Made by a program: the position numbers and the translations under genes. From JAFAGX01 sp035624215 (GTDB lineage Bacteria; Acidobacteriota; Terriglobia; Terriglobales; Acidobacteriaceae): a stretch of 64,000 bases of DNA. Shown piece after piece: positions 59,366 through 64,000 of the stretch (position 1 is the stretch's first letter; every line of letters begins with the position of its first letter). The notes below the pieces were generated by a model. That model saw only the letters and a list, made by a program, of their open reading frames with translations. It was not told where the DNA came from and searched no databases. Location: positions 1-64,000 of the forward strand of contig DASPRY010000076.1 of the NCBI GenBank assembly GCA_035624215.1, written 5' to 3'.

Positions 59366-60801
59366 ACTGCTTTCAACTTCTCTGCTGCTTCGATAACTTC
59401 CTTGATCGTGCCCTTCATGTAAAAGGCCTGTTCGGGAATGTCGTCGTGCTTGCCTTCGGCAATCTCTTTGAAGCCCTTGACGGTGTCACCAATCTTTACA
59501 TAACGCCCCTGCGCTCCGGTAAATTGCTCGGCCACATGGAACGGTTGCGACAGGAATCGTTGCATTTTGCGCGCCCGGGCCACCGTCAATTTCTGATCTT
59601 CGCTGAGTTCATCAACGCCCAGAATCGCGATGATGTCCTGGAGATCCTTGTAGCTCTGCAGCGTTTTCTTTACCGATTGCGCTACATCGTAATGTTCCTG
59701 ACCCACAATGCGCGGATCGAGAATGCGCGAGGTCGAAGCCAGTGGATCGACGGCCGGATAAATGCCGATCTCGGTCAGCGCCCGGGAAAGTACGGTGGTG
59801 GCGTCGAGGTGCGCAAACGTAGTGGCCGGTGCGGGATCGGTGAGGTCGTCGGCGGGGACATAAATAGCCTGCACCGACGTTACCGATCCTTTCTTGGTGG
59901 ACGTAATGCGCTCCTGCAATTCCCCCATTTCAGTGGCAAGATTGGGCTGGTAACCGACAGCACTGGGCATCCGGCCGAGCAGCGCCGAAACCTCCGATCC
60001 CGCTTGCGTGAAACGAAAAATGTTGTCGATGAAAAGCAAGGTGTCGGCGCCCTCTTCGTCACGGAAATATTCGGCGACGGTCAGACCCGTGAGCGCGACC
60101 CGCAGACGCGCGCCCGGCGGCTCAGTCATCTGACCATAGATCAACGCTGCCTTGGAGTGCTCAGGATCGCCCGGCTTGATGACGCCCGACTCAGTCATCT
60201 CCAGCCAGAGGTCGTTGCCTTCGCGCGTTCGCTCACCCACGCCCGCAAACACGGAAAATCCGCCGTGCTGCTTGGCGACGTTGTTGATCAACTCCATGAT
60301 GATGACGGTTTTCCCGACACCTGCGCCGCCAAACAAGCCAATCTTGCCGCCCTTTAAGAAAGGCTGGATGAGGTCGATGACTTTGACGCCGGTTTCGAAC
60401 ATCTCGGCTGTGGTCGCCTGCTCGTCAAAAAGCGGCGCGGGGCGGTGGATGGGCTTGGTTTCGGTGTGCTGAATCGGGCCAAGATTGTCGACGGGCTGGC
60501 CGATCACGTTCATGACTCGCCCTAACGTGCCTCGACCAACGGGCACAGAAATTGGCCCGCCCAGATCAATGGCCTTCATGCCGCGCACCATGCCATCAGT
60601 AGGTTCCATGGCCACGCAGCGGACGCGGCCCTCGCCAAGGTGCTGCTGCACTTCGAGGATGACTTTGATGGGCACGGGAACATCGAAGCCGTCACTAACC
60701 ACGCGCAATGCCTCATAGATTGGCGGCATCTTGGCTTCTTCGAACTGCACATCCACGGCGGGACCCGCGATTTGGATTACGTGACCGATGTTGTCTGGCA
60801 T
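59359..60801 (-). CDS. atpD: ATP synthase F1 beta subunit
   Basis: The product has 480 residues. The P-loop is FGGAGVGKTVIIMELI (about 157-172). GERTREGNDLW, TLLFIDNIFRFTQAGSEVSALLGRMPSAVGYQP and ADDLTDPAPATTFAHLDATTV are the catalytic signatures. This is the main catalytic subunit of the F1 head. It follows atpG by 23 bases. The C-terminal codons overlap the heptad array. Confidence 0.99.
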   Translation of the reverse strand: MPDNIGHVIQIAGPAVDVQFEEAKMPPIYEALRVVSDGFDVPVPIKVILEVQQHLGEGRVRCVAMEPTDGMVRGMKAIDLGGPISVPVGRGTLGRVMNVIGQPVDNLGPIQHTETKPIHRPAPLFDEQATTAEMFETGVKVIDLIQPFLKGGKIGLFGGAGVGKTVIIMELINNVAKQHGGFSVFAGVGERTREGNDLWLEMTESGVIKPGDPEHSKAALIYGQMTEPPGARLRVALTGLTVAEYFRDEEGADTLLFIDNIFRFTQAGSEVSALLGRMPSAVGYQPNLATEMGELQERITSTKKGSVTSVQAIYVPADDLTDPAPATTFAHLDATTVLSRALTEIGIYPAVDPLASTSRILDPRIVGQEHYDVAQSVKKTLQSYKDLQDIIAILGVDELSEDQKLTVARARKMQRFLSQPFHVAEQFTGAQGRYVKIGDTVKGFKEIAEGKHDDIPEQAFYMKGTIKEVIEAAEKLKAVA

Positions 60802-60824
60802 AAATTTAAGCTCTCAGCGGCTCG

Positions 60825-61877
60825 TTACCCTGCTGCTGCCGCTCCACTGACAATTTCGATAATTTCCTTCGTGATCTTGGCCTGGCGCACGCGGTTCATG
60901 GCCAAAGTCAAGGAATCGATCATCTCCGTGGCATTGCTGGTCGCCGAATCCATGGCGGTCATGCGGGCGGCGTGCTCGGCAGCTACAGATTCCAGCAAGG
61001 CGCGAAAAACCTGGATGCTTACATATTTCGGCAGCAGCGAAGCAAACAGTTCTTCGGCAGCCTGCTCATAGATGTAGTCGACGGGCGCGGCAGCAAACCT
61101 GGCAGCTGCGGCATCGATGGCGCGAGTATCGGCGGGCCTCAGACCCACCCCGGTTCCTTTGGCCGCTTCCAGGGCACGCTTGCGCTCTTCTTCGCCCATC
61201 CGCTCCGCTTGAGCCACGCTGATTTCACCGACATGCTCTGCTTCGATCGGGAGTACTTTCTCCACGACGAGCCGCTGTGAGATTACAGACTTGAATTCGT
61301 TGTAAACAACATAAACGGCGTCAATTTCGGCGTTGGAGTAACGATCGATGACTCTTCCGGCAATTTCTGCCGCCATAGGATAGTCAACCCGGTTCAGCAC
61401 TCCCACATGCTCCCCTACAAGCGTGATTCGAGGAGAGTCGCTCGACTCGGTGCTGCGAGGTTTTGCCACCGGATAGCGGCGCCGCAGAAAATCGCGCCCC
61501 TTGCGCCCCACCGCTTCGATTTCAATGTTCTTTCCTGCTTTGGACTCCAGAAACCGGGTTGCCGCTTTGAGAATATTGGTGTTGAATGCGCCCGCGAGTC
61601 CTTTATCGCCGGTCACCACGATGAGCAAGATGTTGTTCTCAGGTCGCTGCGCCAGCAGAGGATGTTTTGGCTCCCCGGTTTCCGGATCGTAGAGTTCGGC
61701 GCGAGAGACTAGGGACTTCAATACGTTGGTCAGCATCTGCGCGTAGGGACGCGCCGCCAAGGCGCGCTCCTGGGCCCGCCGCAATTTGGCCGCCGAGACC
61801 ATCTTCATGGCCTTGGTAATCTGCCGCGTGTTGGTCACGCTGCGAATACGGCGGCGAATATCAAGAATGTTGGGCAT
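60825..61877 (-). CDS. atpG: ATP synthase F1 gamma subunit, with an extra internal segment
   Basis: The product has 350 residues, against about 285-300 for most bacteria. The N-terminal helix (MPNILDIRRRIRSVTNTRQI TKAMKMVSAAKLRRAQ) and C-terminal helix (MIDSLTLAMNRVRQAKITKE) are standard. The extra length is mostly one stretch between LPIEAEHVGEI and the DYIYEQAAEE motif (about residues 215-260), rich in Glu, Arg and Ala with EERKRALEAAKGTG. It would extend the globular part that faces epsilon. The reading frame is intact. Confidence 0.96.
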   Translation of the reverse strand: MPNILDIRRRIRSVTNTRQITKAMKMVSAAKLRRAQERALAARPYAQMLTNVLKSLVSRAELYDPETGEPKHPLLAQRPENNILLIVVTGDKGLAGAFNTNILKAATRFLESKAGKNIEIEAVGRKGRDFLRRRYPVAKPRSTESSDSPRITLVGEHVGVLNRVDYPMAAEIAGRVIDRYSNAEIDAVYVVYNEFKSVISQRLVVEKVLPIEAEHVGEISVAQAERMGEEERKRALEAAKGTGVGLRPADTRAIDAAAARFAAAPVDYIYEQAAEELFASLLPKYVSIQVFRALLESVAAEHAARMTAMDSATSNATEMIDSLTLAMNRVRQAKITKEIIEIVSGAAAAG

Positions 61878-61888
61878 GGTTGGAATCG

Positions 61889-61923
61889 AGCCATCAGCAC
61901 TTAGCCATTAGCATTTAGCCACA
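61889..61923. repeat. Five 7-bp units between atpG and atpA
   Basis: Units AGCCATC, AGCACTT, AGCCATT, AGCATTT and AGCCACA follow without gap. All begin AGC. The remaining part of the 101-base gap has no other recognised feature. Confidence 0.75.
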
Positions 61924-61978
61924 TGGAGTTCCTGTACACCGTCGACTGTCCAAATGCCAAGTGCAAATTGCTAACCGC

Positions 61979-63511
61979 TTATTTCGCCACTTCCTGGCGC
62001 TGGGAGGCGAAAGTTTCCTTGCACTCCTTGATGATGCGCGTCATCTCGGCCTTCAGCTTGTCATCCAGAATTTTCCTCTCCATGATGGTCCGCAACAATC
62101 CAGGATTGGTGGTGTCGGCAAACTTGTATAGCTCTTCTTCGAAGTCACGAATTTGATCCACTTGCAGGTCGTCCAACATGCCGCTGGTACCCGCGTAGAT
62201 GATCAGAATCTGCTTGGAGAAGGGCAGCGGCGAGAACTGTTTCTGCTTCAAGACTTCGACCAGGCGCTGGCCGCGGTTGAGCTGGGCTTGCGTGGCTTTA
62301 TCCAGGTCGCTGCCGAACTGGGCAAAGGCGGCCATGTCGCGGTATTGCGCTAGATCGAGCTTCAGGCTGCCGGCGACCTGGCGCATGGCTTTGATCTGCG
62401 CACTGCCCCCGACACGGCTTACCGATATGCCCACGTTGACCGCCGGTCGCACACCTTGATTGAACAAGTCAGTCTCCAAATAGATCTGACCGTCAGTGAT
62501 CGAGATGACGTTGGTTGGAATGTAGGCGGAAACGTCACCCGCCTGGGTCTCAATCACCGGCAACGCGGTGAGTGAGCCGCCACCGTTTTTATCGCTCAAC
62601 TTCGCGGCACGTTCCAGCAGGCGGGAGTGAAGATAGAAAACGTCTCCCGGGTAAGCTTCGCGCCCCGGTGGGCGGCGCAGCAGCAATGAAATCTCCCGAT
62701 ACGAGGCTGCGTGTTTGGAAAGATCGTCATAGATCACCAAGGCATGCCGCTTGCTGTCGCGGAAATATTCGCCCATGGCGCAGGCCGCATAGGGCGCGAT
62801 GTACTGCATGGGAGCCGGTTCGGAGGCAGAAGCGGCGACCACAATGGTGTAATCCATGGCGCCATAGTCGCTCAGGATTTTGACCACTTGCGCAATCGAA
62901 GACCGCTTCTGTCCGACCGCGCAATAGATGCAGATGAGATCGCCACCTTTGTTGTTGATGATGGTGTCGAGGGCAACGGCAGTTTTTCCGGTTTGTCGGT
63001 CGCCGATGATCAGCTCGCGCTGCCCACGGCCAATCGGAATCATGCTATCGATGGCTTTAAGACCAGTGGCCATTGGTTCGCGCACCGGCTGACGATCAAT
63101 TACGCCGGGCGCCAGGCGTTCCAGAGCGATGAACTTTTCGCTGGAGATTGGACCTTTGTCGTCGATGGGCTGGCCCAGCGAATTGACAACCCGTCCAACC
63201 AAAGCCTCACCTACCGGCACGCTCATAATGCGGCCGGTCCGCTTGACTTCGTCGCCTTCGCGGATTTCCGTGTAGTCGCCGAGAAGCACGACGCCAACCT
63301 GGTCTTCTTCCAGGTTCATGGCGATGCCGGCCACATCATGGGGAAAAGACAGAAGCTCTCCGGCCATGACTTTGTCGAGGCCGTAAACCCGGGCAATGCC
63401 GTCTCCCAATGTGACCACGGTGCCCACTTCGTCGACGGCAATTTTCGATTCGTAGTTCTCGATCTGTTGCCGGATTAACTGGGTAATCTCGTCTGCTTTG
63501 ATTTGGGCCAT
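61979..63511 (-). CDS. atpA: ATP synthase F1 alpha subunit
   Basis: The product has 510 residues. Walker A is IGDRQTGKTAVALDTI (about 169-184). YVAASASEPAPMQYIAPYA-type (VVAASASEPAPMQYIAPYAA), HALVIYDDLSKHAASYREIS and the late INVGISVSRVGGSAQIKAM are typical. It is the regulatory nucleotide-binding subunit. It is separated from atpH by a 128-base repeat-bearing gap and from atpG by 101 bases, unusually wide for this operon. Confidence 0.99.
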   Translation of the reverse strand: MAQIKADEITQLIRQQIENYESKIAVDEVGTVVTLGDGIARVYGLDKVMAGELLSFPHDVAGIAMNLEEDQVGVVLLGDYTEIREGDEVKRTGRIMSVPVGEALVGRVVNSLGQPIDDKGPISSEKFIALERLAPGVIDRQPVREPMATGLKAIDSMIPIGRGQRELIIGDRQTGKTAVALDTIINNKGGDLICIYCAVGQKRSSIAQVVKILSDYGAMDYTIVVAASASEPAPMQYIAPYAACAMGEYFRDSKRHALVIYDDLSKHAASYREISLLLRRPPGREAYPGDVFYLHSRLLERAAKLSDKNGGGSLTALPVIETQAGDVSAYIPTNVISITDGQIYLETDLFNQGVRPAVNVGISVSRVGGSAQIKAMRQVAGSLKLDLAQYRDMAAFAQFGSDLDKATQAQLNRGQRLVEVLKQKQFSPLPFSKQILIIYAGTSGMLDDLQVDQIRDFEEELYKFADTTNPGLLRTIMERKILDDKLKAEMTRIIKECKETFASQRQEVAK

Positions 63512-63549
63512 AGAATCAGTTTGGAGTTTCTGGTTTCAGGTTTCGAGTA

Positions 63550-63649
63550 AGCATTCAGCACTCAGCCGTCAGCATTCAGCCATTGGAGTCCGCCAACATT
63601 GCTCAAAATGTTTCATGGCTGAATGCAGAGTGCTGATTGCTATGTGCCA
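63550..63649. repeat. Facing 7-bp arrays between atpA and atpH (large imperfect hairpin)
   Basis: Five units at 63550-63584 (AGCATTC, AGCACTC, AGCCGTC, AGCATTC, AGCCATT) face an inverted set at 63615-63649 (ATGGCTG, AATGCAG, AGTGCTG, ATTGCTA, TGTGCCA). The two sets are partly complementary over about 35 bases, so the transcript could form a long hairpin. The right array covers the atpH stop codon (63640-63642). Confidence 0.7.
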
Positions 63650-64000
63650 CTTAGCTGTTCTCTAATCCTTTCCAGCTGCCCGCTCACCGACCCGTCATAA
63701 ATCGTGCTTCCGAGCCGTACCACGGCGCCTCCCAAAAGGGAGGAATCCCGGGAATAGCGGGCGCGTACTTTCTTGCCAGTCAGCCTTCGTATTTGAGCTT
63801 CGAGGGCGCGGCGCTCCGGATCGCTTAGGTCACGGGCGGTAGCGATCTCCGCTTCCGCGAAACCCAGCCGCTGATCGAGCTCCAGCTCAAGCTGTTTCAC
63901 GATGTCGTGCAAAAACTTTGTTCTGCGATGGTCGATCAGCACCGCGACAAAATTGCGCACGGCGCGGGAAATGTTTTCGCGGGCAGCGATCGCATCCAAT
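63640..64000 (-). CDS. atpH: ATP synthase F1 delta subunit (partial, N-terminus outside the window)
   Basis: The C-terminal 119 residues are visible and the frame stays open to the right edge. LLIDHRRTKFLHDIVKQLEL-type (VLIDHRRTKFLHDIVKQLEL) and the C-terminal beta motif LLGGAVVRLGSTIYDGSVSG, then QLERIREQL, identify the delta/OSCP subunit. It links F1 to the peripheral stalk. First of the atp genes seen in transcription order; atpF, E and B would lie further right. Confidence 0.93.
   Translation of the reverse strand, partial: LDAIAARENISRAVRNFVAVLIDHRRTKFLHDIVKQLELELDQRLGFAEAEIATARDLSDPERRALEAQIRRLTGKKVRARYSRDSSLLGGAVVRLGSTIYDGSVSGQLERIREQLSGT

Noticed and set aside
59353..60357. Plus-strand open frame of 334 codons
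   Set aside because: It is antisense to atpD, one of the most certain genes here.
63550..63649. CRISPR-like array
   Set aside because: Units are 7 bases with no spacers and no cas genes are present.

Overview
The window looks like a chromosomal segment of an Acidobacteriota bacterium, probably class Terriglobia near the Koribacter-type soil lineages. This is inferred from gene content and protein style, not from a marker gene: paralogous small exported proteins, an S53 peptidase, bactofilin, a GH9 cellulase, a moderately high G+C content, dispersed GTCATCCCGA-type intergenic repeats and degenerate 7-bp intergenic arrays. No phage, insertion sequence, CRISPR array or rRNA was seen. One tRNA (Gln, CTG anticodon) is present.

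Layout. 0-4.3 kb: a truncated secreted S53 peptidase, divergent from a small coiled-coil protein and a receiver/PilZ protein. 4.4-12.5 kb (+): a membrane protein, rdgB, a GNAT, glutaryl-CoA dehydrogenase, a HExxH/TPR/TonB-C fusion, two paralogous small exported proteins and a LuxR-type regulator. 12.5-15.0 kb (-): a tight operon of a membrane glycosyltransferase, two PTPS-type pterin synthases and folE. 15.1-19.5 kb: TlpA-like lipoprotein, phosphoketolase and a convergent acetate kinase, which together form a route from pentose phosphate to acetate plus ATP. 19.6-24.7 kb (-): small protein, pirin, GH9 endoglucanase with a 20-bp palindromic operator, and an exported coiled-coil protein. 25-32.8 kb (+): yebC, tlyA, nadK, amidohydrolase, mazG, a GNAT/N-succinylamino-acid-racemase-like pair and a DinB protein. 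32.9-37.5 kb: exported protein, bactofilin, methyltransferase-like protein, ABC exporter and a two-gene unit of tiny proteins. 37.6-42.6 kb: a Cpx-like envelope-stress locus (Spy-like protein divergent from a response regulator and sensor kinase, with a GTAAA-N5-GTAAA site between them), then a DUF4097-type protein and a HlyD adaptor. 42.9-49.7 kb: CNNM/CorC protein, a peptide-type ABC permease pair, SulP transporter, a P-loop kinase and an isochorismatase-like hydrolase. 49.8-50.6 kb: tRNA-Gln and a GIY-YIG gene bounded by a perfect 49-bp inverted repeat. 50.7-53.5 kb: rpsO-pnp with hairpins in the leader. 53.6-58.0 kb (-): amt-glnB-glnD, the ammonium sensing unit. 58.4 kb: psiE. 58.8-64 kb (-): ATP synthase genes atpH(partial)-A-G-D-C.

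The most unusual signals are: the GIY-YIG gene whose C-terminus is encoded by one arm of a perfect inverted repeat; a recurring class of intergenic arrays with 7-bp periodicity, concentrated in the gaps of the atp operon; the glycosyltransferase/double-PTPS/folE operon, which suggests a possibly modified tetrahydropterin; and the Cpx-type control region in a phylum far from the enterics. Start codons were revised in many places from ribosome binding sites and overlaps. All functional calls come from reading motifs in the translations, with no database search.
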